From NCBI RefSeq assembly GCF_014843845.1, contig NZ_JHQS01000125.1:1-51536 (forward strand): DNA of 51,536 nucleotides. Direction: 5' to 3'. Positions 8,077 through 15,563 of the stretch are shown one piece after another. The notes below the pieces were generated by a model. The model saw only the letters and a list, made by a program, of their open reading frames with translations. It searched no databases and had not been told where the DNA came from. How positions within the stretch are numbered: position 1 is the first letter of the stretch; each line of letters begins with the position of its first letter. Source of the stretch: Mesorhizobium amorphae. GTDB lineage: Bacteria; Pseudomonadota; Alphaproteobacteria; Rhizobiales; Rhizobiaceae. The translations under genes and the position numbers were made by a program.

Positions 8077-8919
8077 ATGACGAAAATGGCTACGGCACGA
8101 GCTGCTTGGAAGGGCTTCCTGAAGATCGGATCGGTGTCATGCGGTGTCAAGATCGTCGGCGCCGTCACCGAGGCCGAGAAGATCCATTTTAGAATCCTGA
8201 ACCGAAAGGACGGGCTCCCGGTGAAGAGTGCCTATGTCGACGAAGAGACCGGAGACATCGTCGACGCGGAGGACCAGATCAAGGGATTTGAGGCCGAAAA
8301 GGATGAATTCATCCACATCGAGCCGGACGAGATCAAGAAAATCAAGCTGGTGTCGCAGCACACGCTTGAGGTCGACGAGTTCGTCTCGATTGCTGATATC
8401 GACACACGCTATCTGGAAAAGCCCTACTACCTTGTCCCCGCCGATGGCGCTTCGCTCGAAGCCTTTGCTGTGATCCGTGACGCCATGGCCAGGAAAAAGG
8501 TCGCTGCACGTTCCTGTGTGGTTCTCTATCAGCGCGGCCGGGAGGTCCTTATCCAGCCCTTCGGCAAAGGGATGCTTTTGACGGAGTTGCGCACCCACGA
8601 CGAAATGATCTCCGCCGAGACCGTCTTCAAGGATCTGAAGGCCCGCAAGGTCGATCCGGAAATGGCGGAAATCGCCGAGCTGCTGATCGAAAAGAAGCCG
8701 GCCAAATTCGACCCGTCGAAGTTCGAGGATACTTACGAAAACGCGCTGATTGCCATGATCGACGCGAAGCGCAAGGGCAAGAAACCGCCGAAGCCGGCGC
8801 CCAGGCCAAAGACCAACGTTGTCGACCTCACTTCCATCTTGCGCAACAGTCTCGCTCAGGAAGGCGGCAAAGCTGCAACCCGCGCCAAGTCGTCCGCGCG
8901 TTCGCGCAAAAGAGCATAA
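8077..8919 (+). CDS. ku: Non-homologous end joining protein Ku
   Basis: This 280-residue protein starts with the typical bacterial Ku opening (ARAAWKGFLKIGSVSC near residues 6-21) and carries the Ku beta-barrel over about residues 10-200, including TLEVDEFVSIADIDTRYLEK. The C-terminal 70 residues are rich in Lys, Pro, Arg and Ala, as in Ku proteins with a basic tail that aids DNA binding. Ku binds double-strand ends as a homodimer and recruits a ligase. The start could also be the ATG at 8086; neither has a strong ribosome binding site. A small gene and a broken DNA ligase gene follow on the same strand. No LigD polymerase domain is in the window, so ligation must depend on a ligase elsewhere. 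Confidence 0.92.
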   Translation: MTKMATARAAWKGFLKIGSVSCGVKIVGAVTEAEKIHFRILNRKDGLPVKSAYVDEETGDIVDAEDQIKGFEAEKDEFIHIEPDEIKKIKLVSQHTLEVDEFVSIADIDTRYLEKPYYLVPADGASLEAFAVIRDAMARKKVAARSCVVLYQRGREVLIQPFGKGMLLTELRTHDEMISAETVFKDLKARKVDPEMAEIAELLIEKKPAKFDPSKFEDTYENALIAMIDAKRKGKKPPKPAPRPKTNVVDLTSILRNSLAQEGGKAATRAKSSARSRKRA

Positions 8920-8927
8920 CGTCGGCC

Positions 8928-9182
8928 ATGGCAAAGCAACTCTCAAGGATCCGCAGGGCGTTGAAAGACGACGTCGGGACTGATTTGCAAGCGAGGAAAT
9001 TGGCAAAGGAAGCAGCGGTCAGCCTTCATCCACACGCTGCGGCGACAGAGCGGAAACTGCAGCAGGCTTTCAGACTTATCCCGGTGGCAAAACGGCTTCG
9101 GGGCGAGAGCGAGGCAGCCCGCAACGCCGCTCTCGACTTGCTGGACGAGGTAGAGAACGATTCCGCTGAGAACGAACATTAG
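8928..9182 (+). CDS. Small hypothetical protein downstream of ku
   Basis: This 84-residue, mostly helical, basic N-terminal protein starts MAKQLSRIRRALKDDVGTDL. The ATG lies 8 nt after the ku stop, so the gene is very probably cotranscribed with ku. No domain was recognised. The C-terminal part is acidic (LLDEVENDSAENEH). It may accompany Ku in repair, but only the position suggests this. Confidence 0.5.
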   Translation: MAKQLSRIRRALKDDVGTDLQARKLAKEAAVSLHPHAAATERKLQQAFRLIPVAKRLRGESEAARNAALDLLDEVENDSAENEH

Positions 9183-9227
9183 TCCGCTGTTTGGTCCGAT
9201 TCAGCCGACTTGCCCCAGGCCTCGGTC

Positions 9228-10223
9228 ATGAGCGCATTTGCCCTGCCGCTCGACATCCGGCCCATGGAAGCCAAGCTCCTCGAGCGTCTCCCAGACGATC
9301 CCGGTCTTTGGCAATTCGAACCGAAGTGGGATGGGTTCCGTTGTCTGGCTTTCAAGGGACGGCGATGCAGTCGAGTTGCGCGCCAAGTCGGGCAAACCAC
9401 TTGGCCGGTACTTTCCGGAACTCGTCACGGCGTTGCGACCACTGGCGAAACAATTCGTCATCGACGGCGAAATCGTCATAGACGTCGGTGGCGCATTTTC
9501 GTTTGAAGCTCTGCAGGCGCGTCTTCACCCCGCCGAAAGCAGGATCCGCAAACTGAGCTCGGAGACGCCTGGCACATTTGTTCTTTTCGACATGCTGGCT
9601 GCGCCAGGCGGCGAAGTGATGATCGAACACCCGCTCCTCGACAGGCGAGATGCGCTGGAAGCCTTCTCGCCTCATCGCGGCGCCCTGAGCTTCATCTTTC
9701 GAAATTTACCCGCAATGCGGCGACCGCCGCACGATGGCTGAAGGACGCCGGCGATGGTTCGACTGACGGCGTCGTCGCCAAGCTGCTTGGCGATGCCTAC
9801 CGGCCTGGGGAGCGCGCGATGATCAAGGTGAAAAGAATGCGTACGGCAGATTGCGTCGTCGGAGGATTTCGCTACTTGGCCGAGCGTCGTGAAGTCGGCT
9901 CTCTCTTGCTTGGGCTCTACGACGAAGAGGGCAAGCTCGACCATGTCGGCTTCACGTCGACCATCGACAACGAGACAAGGCCCGCCCTTACAAGACGGTT
10001 GGAAAGCCTTCGTGCCGAACCGGGTTTCACGGGCAAGGCGCCGGGCGGACCGAGCCGCTGGAGCACGGAACGCAGCGTCAATTGGGAGCCTTTGAAGCCT
10101 GAGTTGGTCGTGGAAGTTCGTTTCGATCACGTGACCGGCGACCGTTTCCGGCATGGCACCAAGTTGTTGCGTTGGCGGCCCGACAAGCAACCTCAGCAAT
10201 GCACGTTCGAGCAGATCGGTTAG
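9228..10223 (+). pseudogene. ATP-dependent DNA ligase of the LigC/LigD-ligase type, two frameshifts
   Basis: The three pieces together make a ligase of about 330 residues. The first frame reads PLDIRPMEAKLLERLP and EPKWDGFRCLAFK, containing the KxDG catalytic lysine motif. Near 9358 the frame shifts at AAGGGA and continues with DGDAVELRAKSGKPLGRYFP and VIDGEIVID. Near 9690 it shifts back, giving NAATAARWLKDAG, TDGVVAK and an OB-fold-like C-terminus that ends at 10223. The two shifts compensate each other in phase but leave about 110 codons out of frame. The gene is in line with ku. If the sequence is right, the ligase is inactive. Two single-base sequencing errors are the alternative. Confidence 0.8.
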
Positions 10224-10290
10224 AGAAATCGCCAGAGCGGGGCCCAGCAAAGAATTCCGCTGAAGCCCCGCAGCCGGTAAGCGATGGAGG

Positions 10291-10821
10291 TTACGCGGCT
10301 TTTTGGAGAGCACGTTCGTTGACGCCGCCCTCGCCGAGACCGGTAAGCGCTTCGTCGGTCGCGACCTCTTCCTTGAGCGTAGCATTGAGGAGGTCGACGA
10401 CGTTGCTCTTTCCGAGTTGCTCGGCCCAAGCAGCCAAAGTTCCGTACCTCGCTATCTCGTAGTGCTCAACTGCCTGCGCGGCAGCGACGAGCCCGGCGTC
10501 GAGTGCGGGCACGCCTTCATAGTCTTCGAGGATCTCCGCACCTTCTTCGAGGATACCGTCAATCGCAGGACAGGTCTTGCCGCGAGCGGCCTTGCCGAAG
10601 ATCTCGAAAATTTCCTCGAGGCGCTCGACCTGGCCCTCGGTTTCGAGACGATGTTTCTCGAAAGCGGCCGCTACCTCCTGCGACTCCGCGCCCTTGGCCA
10701 TTTTCGGCAACGCCTTCAATATCTTCTTTTCGGCGTAGTAGAGGTCTTTCAATCCGTCGAGGAATAGGTCCTCGAGACCTTTGTTGCTTGCCGCCATCGC
10801 GGACTTTTTTGTCGTCGCCAT
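10291..10821 (-). CDS. DUF892 / YciE-type ferritin-like protein
   Basis: This 176-residue protein is predicted to be a four-helix ferritin-like fold. It has LEDLFLDGLKDLYYAEKKIL at residues 15-34, then FEKHRLETEGQVERLEEIF, and QAVEHYEIARYGTLAAWAE with the E-x-x-H pair that would ligate a di-metal centre. Such YciE/YciF-like proteins are stress-associated and probably bind iron. The exact reaction is unknown. The ATG follows GGGAGA. The EcfG-type promoter 56 nt upstream fits a general-stress role. Confidence 0.85.
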   Translation of the reverse strand: MATTKKSAMAASNKGLEDLFLDGLKDLYYAEKKILKALPKMAKGAESQEVAAAFEKHRLETEGQVERLEEIFEIFGKAARGKTCPAIDGILEEGAEILEDYEGVPALDAGLVAAAQAVEHYEIARYGTLAAWAEQLGKSNVVDLLNATLKEEVATDEALTGLGEGGVNERALQKAA

Positions 10822-10876
10822 GATTGGTCTCCCGCTGGGGTTGGAAGCTCACCTCCGAAAAATGGAGGCGTTCGAT

Positions 10877-10901
10877 AACCCGACTGGCGGAAACTTGTTC
10901 C
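10877..10901 (-). promoter_or_regulatory. Predicted EcfG/RpoE2-type promoter of the DUF892 gene, within an inverted repeat
   Basis: On the minus strand GGAAC (10901-10897), 16 bases, then GGTT (10880-10877). The spacer and -35 lie inside an imperfect inverted repeat at 10883-10910 whose inner arms are GGCGGAA/TTCCGCC, possibly a repressor site or a coincidence. Confidence 0.5.
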
Positions 10902-10910
10902 GCCGCCAGT

Positions 10911-11261
10911 CGAAGACATTGCAGAATCCATCTGAGGCAGCTTGGCTCGGCATTTCGATCCGCCGAAGAGGAGCGTCACGGCGTTGCCGAGTTGACCTGC
11001 CAAACCGTGTTTCCAACGTGGTTGGCTATCCTGCGGCTTTTGTAGACGCCAGCCATCGTGGCGGGCGAGGCTCCGCACCCAGAGTGGGGCGCAGCGGCAT
11101 AATTCCGGCAGGAGTCCGTTAATCCTCAAGCCAACGGAGGGTAAGGCAAACGGGATGTTTTGCAAAGCGGCGTGTGCTCCTAGACGCGCTTCCAGAGTCT
11201 TTCGCGCAAGTCCCTGTTCAAGGTGATGAAGGCCGAGCCGACGGCGCTCCGGGCTCGCGTC
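10911..11261. other. Intergenic region between divergent stress genes
   Basis: About 350 bases separating the leftward DUF892 gene from the rightward DUF4142 gene. Open frames on both strands have no recognisable product. Apart from the two flanking GGAAC promoters nothing stands out. Confidence 0.4.
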
Positions 11262-11286
11262 GGAACAAAGTGCTGGGATTCAGATT
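11262..11286 (+). promoter_or_regulatory. Predicted EcfG/RpoE2-type promoter of the DUF4142 gene
   Basis: GGAAC at 11262-11266, 16 bases, then GATT at 11283-11286. The -10 is weaker than at ku but keeps the TT at the standard distance. It lies 40 nt before the ATG at 11326. Confidence 0.4.
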
Positions 11287-11325
11287 ATTCGTCCACCATC
11301 AACACAAATCCAAGGGATCAATGCA

Positions 11326-12078
11326 ATGAGAACAAGCCCCGGGTTATCCTCCCTGACGGCAGTCGCTGCCATGATTGTCTTTCCCGCCTTCGCGGCTGAC
11401 TCCGCGCAGGATTTTGTGACGAAAGCGGCCATAGGGGGCATCTTCGAAGTCGATACCAGCAAGCTTGCTCAGGACAAAGTCACCGATCAACGGGTCAAGG
11501 ATTTTGCCCAGAAAATGATCGTCGATCACGACGCCGCCAACTCAAAGCTGCAGTCTATCGCTACCGAGCAGAAACTGACGGTCCCGTCTGAGCTTGACGC
11601 AAAGCACAAGGGGGATCTGGATAAGCTGAAGGCTTCCCAGTCTCCCCTGGATCAGCCGTATGTGACAATCCAGCAGGAGGCACACTCCGATGCTGTGACC
11701 CTATTCGAGAGCTACGCAGCAGACGGGGACAACGCAGCGCTAAAGACGTTTGCCCAAGAGACTTTACCCACCCTGAAAATGCACAAGGAGATGATCGACA
11801 AGATCGATGCATCGGCAGGCGCGTCGGCGGCCTCCGAGGCTACAACGCCGGCGGTAAAGACTACAAATACACAACCCCCAGCTTCTCCGGTGCCAGGCGC
11901 AAACAGCTTTACCGAGGACCAGGCTAAAAGCCGAATCGAGACCGCCGGGTACTCGAATGTGTCGAAGCTGGCGAAAGACGACCAGGGGATTTGGCGCGGC
12001 CAAGCGACCGACAAGGACGGGAATTCTACAAACGTCGCCCTCGACTATCAGGGCAACGTGTTTGCTGGCACCAACTAA
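11326..12078 (+). CDS. Secreted DUF4142 protein with a PepSY-like C-terminal domain
   Basis: This 250-residue protein has a signal peptide (hydrophobic core LTAVAAMIVFPAFA, cleavage expected after AFA near residue 23). Residues about 27-165 match DUF4142, a helical ferritin-like fold found in periplasmic stress proteins: AQDFVTKAAIGGIFEVDTSK, VKDFAQKMIVDHDAANSKL and ETLPTLKMHKEMIDKI. A Ser/Thr/Ala/Pro linker follows. The last 55 residues (FTEDQAKSRIETAGYSNVSK and WRGQATDKDGNSTNVALDYQ) resemble a PepSY-type domain. The combination is a plausible periplasmic stress protein of unknown activity. The next gene begins 21 nt downstream, so the two form an operon. Confidence 0.8.
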   Translation: MRTSPGLSSLTAVAAMIVFPAFAADSAQDFVTKAAIGGIFEVDTSKLAQDKVTDQRVKDFAQKMIVDHDAANSKLQSIATEQKLTVPSELDAKHKGDLDKLKASQSPLDQPYVTIQQEAHSDAVTLFESYAADGDNAALKTFAQETLPTLKMHKEMIDKIDASAGASAASEATTPAVKTTNTQPPASPVPGANSFTEDQAKSRIETAGYSNVSKLAKDDQGIWRGQATDKDGNSTNVALDYQGNVFAGTN

Positions 12079-12099
12079 ACATAGACAGGGAGAAGAAAA

Positions 12100-12702
12100 A
12101 TGAAAACTCTTACCGGCCTCTTTGATAACTATGATGATGCCTCGGACGCGGTGAGCGAACTGGAAGCGATTGGAATCCCTTCGGCTGACATCAGTCTCGT
12201 GGCCAACAACGCTACCGATTGGTACGAAGAGGAACCATCCGAAGTTGCTGACGATGCAGCCGGCGGCGCCGGTCTGGGTGCAGCAATCGGGGGAGCCGGG
12301 GGCCTGCTGACCGGCCTTGGCATTATGGCCATCCCAGGCGTCGGCCCTGTCGTCGCAGCCGGGTGGCTCGCCGCGACAGCGGCCGGAGCGGCAGCGGGTG
12401 CCTTAGTGGGAGGCGCAGCCGGAGGGATCATCGGCGCCCTTACTGAGTCCGGAGTGCCCGAACGCGATGCTCACGTCTACGCCGAAAGCGTGAGGCGTGG
12501 CGGCACATTGGTGACCGCCAAAGTCCCAGACGAACTCGTTCCGGAGGCCGAGCCCATACTCGGTACGGAGCGTTCGGTCGACATCGTTGAACGACGCCGG
12601 GATTACGAGGCCGGCGGCTGGAGCGAGTTTGATCCAGATGCTCCAGCTTACAGCCCTGATGATATCGAGCGCGACAGGGCGCGCTATGTTGGGCGGCCCT
12701 AG
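12100..12702 (+). CDS. General stress protein 17M-like membrane protein with glycine-zipper region
   Basis: This 200-residue protein starts with a domain like general stress protein 17M (MKTLTGLFDNYDDASDAVSE, then GIPSADISLVANN). A Gly/Ala-rich stretch at about residues 48-112 contains repeated GxxxG-type spacing and two potential membrane segments. The C-terminus returns to a soluble part (ESVRRGGTLVTAKVPDELV). The family is linked to osmotic and general stress, but its biochemical role is unknown. AGGGAGAAG precedes the ATG. It is transcribed with the DUF4142 gene and therefore shares its stress-type promoter. Confidence 0.75.
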   Translation: MKTLTGLFDNYDDASDAVSELEAIGIPSADISLVANNATDWYEEEPSEVADDAAGGAGLGAAIGGAGGLLTGLGIMAIPGVGPVVAAGWLAATAAGAAAGALVGGAAGGIIGALTESGVPERDAHVYAESVRRGGTLVTAKVPDELVPEAEPILGTERSVDIVERRRDYEAGGWSEFDPDAPAYSPDDIERDRARYVGRP

Positions 12703-12752
12703 TTGCTTAGGTTCCGGCATTTCCGTCGTTACGCAGACCGCACTGCCCCTAA

Positions 12753-12787
12753 TCAATCTGCTTGACGCGAGGCGTCAAGCAGATTGA
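12753..12787. repeat. Perfect 16-bp inverted repeat with 3-nt spacer
   Basis: TCAATCTGCTTGACGC at 12753-12768 and its exact reverse complement at 12772-12787 are separated by GAG. It lies 50 nt after the stop of the general-stress-protein gene. No T-tract follows on either strand (the next bases are CAACC), so it is not a standard terminator, though it would end or protect the mRNA 3' end well. An operator or recombination site is an alternative. Confidence 0.7.
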
Positions 12788-13154
12788 CAACCATGCTGGG
12801 GCCTCCCGTCGGGAGAACGGAATGGCACTCATAGGTGCGGTGGCCTACCCCATCGCGGGCACTGGCAAGACCGCCGCACTCCTTGTGAGGATTTGGAGCG
12901 CCGCGCCGTCGCTAAGATCTATCTGAAGTTCGGCTGGTGTAGTCGACGCTGCCGGGTCCATGCGGCGGAGTGCAATCAGTTCGGCTACCACCTAGCTGAC
13001 AAGACCCGTGGAATAGCCTTTCCGGTCTGGGACGAAAAAGCCGCTCCGGCCGCGTTCACCGGAGTTGTACGTACCGAGGCGGCGCCCTAGGATTTGGAAC
13101 CATGTCGGTGCGCCACAGCATCAAACCTTGAGGCGGCGGATTGTTCCGGCTGGA
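12788..13154. other. Intergenic region without a recognised gene
   Basis: One frame of 65 codons exists on the + strand (12893-13090) but has no convincing start or relative. Nothing else was identified. Confidence 0.35.
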
Positions 13155-13155
13155 A

Positions 13156-13194
13156 CTAAAAAGCCCACGCCACAGAGGGACCGATGGCGCGGGC
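13156..13194 (-). terminator. Rho-independent terminator, minus strand
   Basis: On the minus strand the arms GCCCGCGCCA (13194-13185) and TGGCGTGGGC (13172-13163) pair with one G-U wobble around a 12-nt loop and are followed by TTTTT. The stem is very like the one at 338-363. It would end the leftward transcript from the hypothetical gene at 13477-13698 or a separate leftward RNA starting in the 280 nt between. Confidence 0.6.
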
Positions 13195-13476
13195 CGGCCG
13201 ATGTTTGACCACCAGCCTACGCCGGACAGATCCTGACTGGCTGACAAGGCTGCTGGCCAGTCGAAAGATCTGAATGTTCGAGACAGAAAAGCCCCCCTCG
13301 ACTCTGGCTCCTGCCGTCCGTCCACTTGCTTTTAAAGGGCATCGCACTCTAGCTCGATCGACTGCCGTCAATGTTCCGAACCGGTTCAGCCCAAATCGGG
13401 CGGGACCGGGAGCGTGCTTGTTCGAACGTCATCGATGGCGCAAGGATCCCGCCCAACAGTGATTGACCTTGCCCTT

Positions 13477-13698
13477 TCAAGATCGCGCTGGCAGCGCGAA
13501 TTGCTTGCCAGGCAAAGAGTCAGTTCGTTCCTGCTGTAGTTCTGGGTCGGAGGTCCCCATGAGATTTGGGAGGTAGGGAATGATCTCGTCTCGCTTCTCC
13601 TCCTCCGCACCATTATTAATGCCGGGGACGTACGCGGCGATTATCGGGGCCGGTTGATCAGAGTGCGGCGCCCCTGACAGCCAGGCGACCATCTCCAT
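13477..13698 (-). CDS. Conserved hypothetical protein, probably truncated
   Basis: The 73-residue frame starts MEMVAWLSGAPHSDQPAPII and continues through AAYVPGINNGAEEEKRDEII and PYLPNLMGTSDPELQQ. This resembles the beginning of a longer conserved hypothetical family recalled from rhizobia and actinobacteria, in which the same blocks are followed by another 100 or so residues. Here the frame stops soon after, and its last 15 residues look unrelated, so a frameshift near 13520 is likely. Function is unknown. Confidence 0.45.
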   Translation of the reverse strand: MEMVAWLSGAPHSDQPAPIIAAYVPGINNGAEEEKRDEIIPYLPNLMGTSDPELQQERTDSLPGKQFALPARS

Positions 13699-13891
13699 CG
13701 CGCAAATTTCTATCGATCCGGCGTCCGGTCTTGGGCCCGCCGGCGCGTGGCGGATCGGTATCGCATTGAGGCCGAACAGGGCACCGGCCCGTTCGGCCCC
13801 ACAGGCTCAAGACGCGAGCGAAAGCATTGCTAACTCTACACGGGGCGAACAAATCTGAACTTCGCTGAGCTGATTGCGTGGCGTATGGTTC

Positions 13892-13916
13892 GGAACCATT
13901 TTGTCCTGGCTGAGTT
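13892..13916 (+). promoter_or_regulatory. Predicted EcfG/RpoE2-type promoter of a small gene
   Basis: GGAAC at 13892-13896, 16 bases, then AGTT at 13913-13916. It lies 28 nt before the ATG at 13945. The -35 is embedded in the palindrome ATGGTTCGGAACCAT. Confidence 0.5.
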
Positions 13917-13944
13917 TCGGCCCAAACCCTTTGGACTCCCAGAC

Positions 13945-14148
13945 ATGTCAGATTTGGACAGAACAGGACAGCAGTCTGTTGCCAAAGCCGTGCAGCAACT
14001 GATTCGTTCCGAAGACCATCGTCGGCCCTTGCACGCCGTGCTAAATCTGCCTGTCGACCCAGAATTGCCGCAGCCCCTTGCTTCATTGCTTGAGGTGCTC
14101 GGCCAAGCCAAGCAGCAGCCATATCCCGGGAGCACAAACGAGCGATAA
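13945..14148 (+). CDS. 67-residue protein, possibly NepR-like
   Basis: The product starts MSDLDRTGQQSVAKAVQQLI and continues with a block LHAVLNLPVDPELPQPLASL followed by LEVLGQAK. The spacing L-x-A-V then P-x-L-P then L-x-x-LL resembles the helical core of NepR anti-sigma factors (LRxxYxxVxxEPVPDRFxxLLxxL). NepR binds EcfG and is often controlled by it. Direct control by an EcfG-type promoter would fit. However, the conserved EPVPDRF is only loosely matched, so this is a weak inference. The protein may instead be an unrelated small stress protein. Confidence 0.45.
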   Translation: MSDLDRTGQQSVAKAVQQLIRSEDHRRPLHAVLNLPVDPELPQPLASLLEVLGQAKQQPYPGSTNER

Positions 14149-14188
14149 CCGGCTAAACGCGATCAATATTCTGCCGCCATCCAACCCA

Positions 14189-14368
14189 ATGACAGAGCGA
14201 TACGATATAGAGAAGACGCCCGAGGGCACGTGGGACATCATCGACGTGTTCACGGGGCTGCCGGTTGTCGAGATGGGCGTCCCCTTGATCGACATGCCCA
14301 TCGAAGAGGCCGACGACTTGGTCAACCTTCTCAACTGCCGCGATGGGGAACGGTGGGGCGATACTTAG
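14189..14368 (+). CDS. Small conserved hypothetical protein, 59 residues
   Basis: The frame from the ATG at 14189 reads MTERYDIEKTPEGTWDIIDV and then FTGLPVVEMGVPLIDMPIEE, with a final EADDLVNLLNCRDGERWGD. This compact, acidic beta-alpha type protein resembles small hypothetical proteins that recur in rhizobial genomes, where no function is known. It begins 40 nt after the preceding small gene and is probably on the same stress-driven transcript. The frame is open upstream to 14078, but that part overlaps the previous gene and is not likely translated. Confidence 0.55.
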   Translation: MTERYDIEKTPEGTWDIIDVFTGLPVVEMGVPLIDMPIEEADDLVNLLNCRDGERWGDT

Positions 14369-14375
14369 GCTCTCG

Positions 14376-15302
14376 CTACGACGGTTTCATCAACCATTCC
14401 TTCAGCCAGTTCGACACGGTTTCGGACATCGAATTGATTTCGTTCAAGCTGAGGATCAAGATCGGATGTCGTTGGCGTCCTTGAGGGTGGGTCGCATGAG
14501 CATCGTCCGTAGCGTCGAGCCAGGTCTTACGGCGGTAACGGTAGTGGTTTGCCCGCGCAGCTAGCCATTCGCGGAAGGCAGCCGGCTCCATGGCGACGGC
14601 GGTGAAGGCCATCAGCGCGTGCGAGGTGCCGCAATATTCCGCGCAAGGACCGCAGTAGGTGCCAGGCTTGGTCGCCAGCAGCGAGAGTCGGTTCGTGCGA
14701 CCCGGGATCATGTCCATCTTGCCGCCCAGCGCGGGAATCCAGAAGGAATGGATGACGTCGGTGCTCGTCAGCAGGAACTCGACGCGCTCGCCAACCGGCA
14801 GCCTGATCTCGTTGGCGGAAAGAATAGGAGCTCCGCCGTCTGCCGGGCGGTAGGCGACCCTCCACCAGAATTGCTCACCAGTCACCTCGATCCTGAGACC
14901 GCCGGCTTCGCCGGCTCGAGCGAAAGGCCGGAGACCCGGCATCAGCCAAAGCGCATAGCCAAGCAGCAGAAATAGGAGAAGCGAAGGAATGGCCGCGCCG
15001 CCCCAGAAGATTAGCTGGCCTGCGGTATGTTCGCCTATGGGGCCGCGCTCGCGGCGCGTCGCGTGGACGAGAAGGGCCACGACCACCAGCCAGATAGAAC
15101 CACCAACAGTGGCCATGAGCCAGAACAGTTGAGCGATCTGGTGCGCTTCCTCACCAGCCGGATCGAGCGCCGACTGGACGCCTGCGCAGCTGGAACACAC
15201 TCCCAAGGATGAGCACACCGCGAGCCAACGCACCGCAGTGCGCTTCGCGATGTCCGCGCTTATCCCTGGAAGCGTTGGCATCCCTCCAATCGATGCAGCC
15301 AT
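14376..15302 (-). CDS. coxB: Cytochrome c oxidase subunit II, orphan, with aberrant C-terminus
   Basis: Subunit II carries the CuA centre that receives electrons from cytochrome c. Residues about 20-125 hold a lipoprotein-like leader and two membrane helices (FWLMATVGGSIWLVVVALLV and SLLLFLLLGYALWLM). The cupredoxin domain has GEQFWWRVAYR, VIHSFWIPALGGKMDMIPGR and the CuA motif CGPCAEYCGTSHALM. After FREWLAARA the family normally ends, but here about 57 further residues follow (from NHYRYRRKTW), with no family similarity, suggesting a frameshift or fusion at the 3' end. No subunit I or III gene is adjacent, so the oxidase operon appears lost. The start is uncertain; the ATG at 15302 is used. 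Confidence 0.75.
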   Translation of the reverse strand: MAASIGGMPTLPGISADIAKRTAVRWLAVCSSLGVCSSCAGVQSALDPAGEEAHQIAQLFWLMATVGGSIWLVVVALLVHATRRERGPIGEHTAGQLIFWGGAAIPSLLLFLLLGYALWLMPGLRPFARAGEAGGLRIEVTGEQFWWRVAYRPADGGAPILSANEIRLPVGERVEFLLTSTDVIHSFWIPALGGKMDMIPGRTNRLSLLATKPGTYCGPCAEYCGTSHALMAFTAVAMEPAAFREWLAARANHYRYRRKTWLDATDDAHATHPQGRQRHPILILSLNEINSMSETVSNWLKEWLMKPS

Positions 15303-15563
15303 TGCGCACAAACGCGCCCGCCACCGAGAGGTTGCGCGAGGACTTTAAACTACGCAGGTCTGGCAATTGACGATGGGGGATGCCTGGCGGGGATTTTGGG
15401 GCAGACTTCAACCAGTACTGCCGTGATCCACGGGCGAGGCCTGCAAAAGCGCCCGGGCCACCCCTGGCGCGCTGTCAGGGCGCGGACCAACAAGTGGGCA
15501 GGGTCCTGCCCTGGCAGCTGCATTTTCGGGGTTATTCCAACATAACGTCCACGTTTGATCGTA

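Noticed and set aside
6803..8080. Open frame of 425 codons opposite the DUF763 gene
   Set aside because: It is the antisense of a recognised DUF763 gene and lacks protein features of its own.
8137..9006. Open frame of 289 codons opposite ku
   Set aside because: Ku is certain by similarity; the opposite frame is a shadow.
13096..13120. Further GGAAC pentamer upstream of an unassigned region
   Set aside because: No TT at the required distance and no supported gene behind it.
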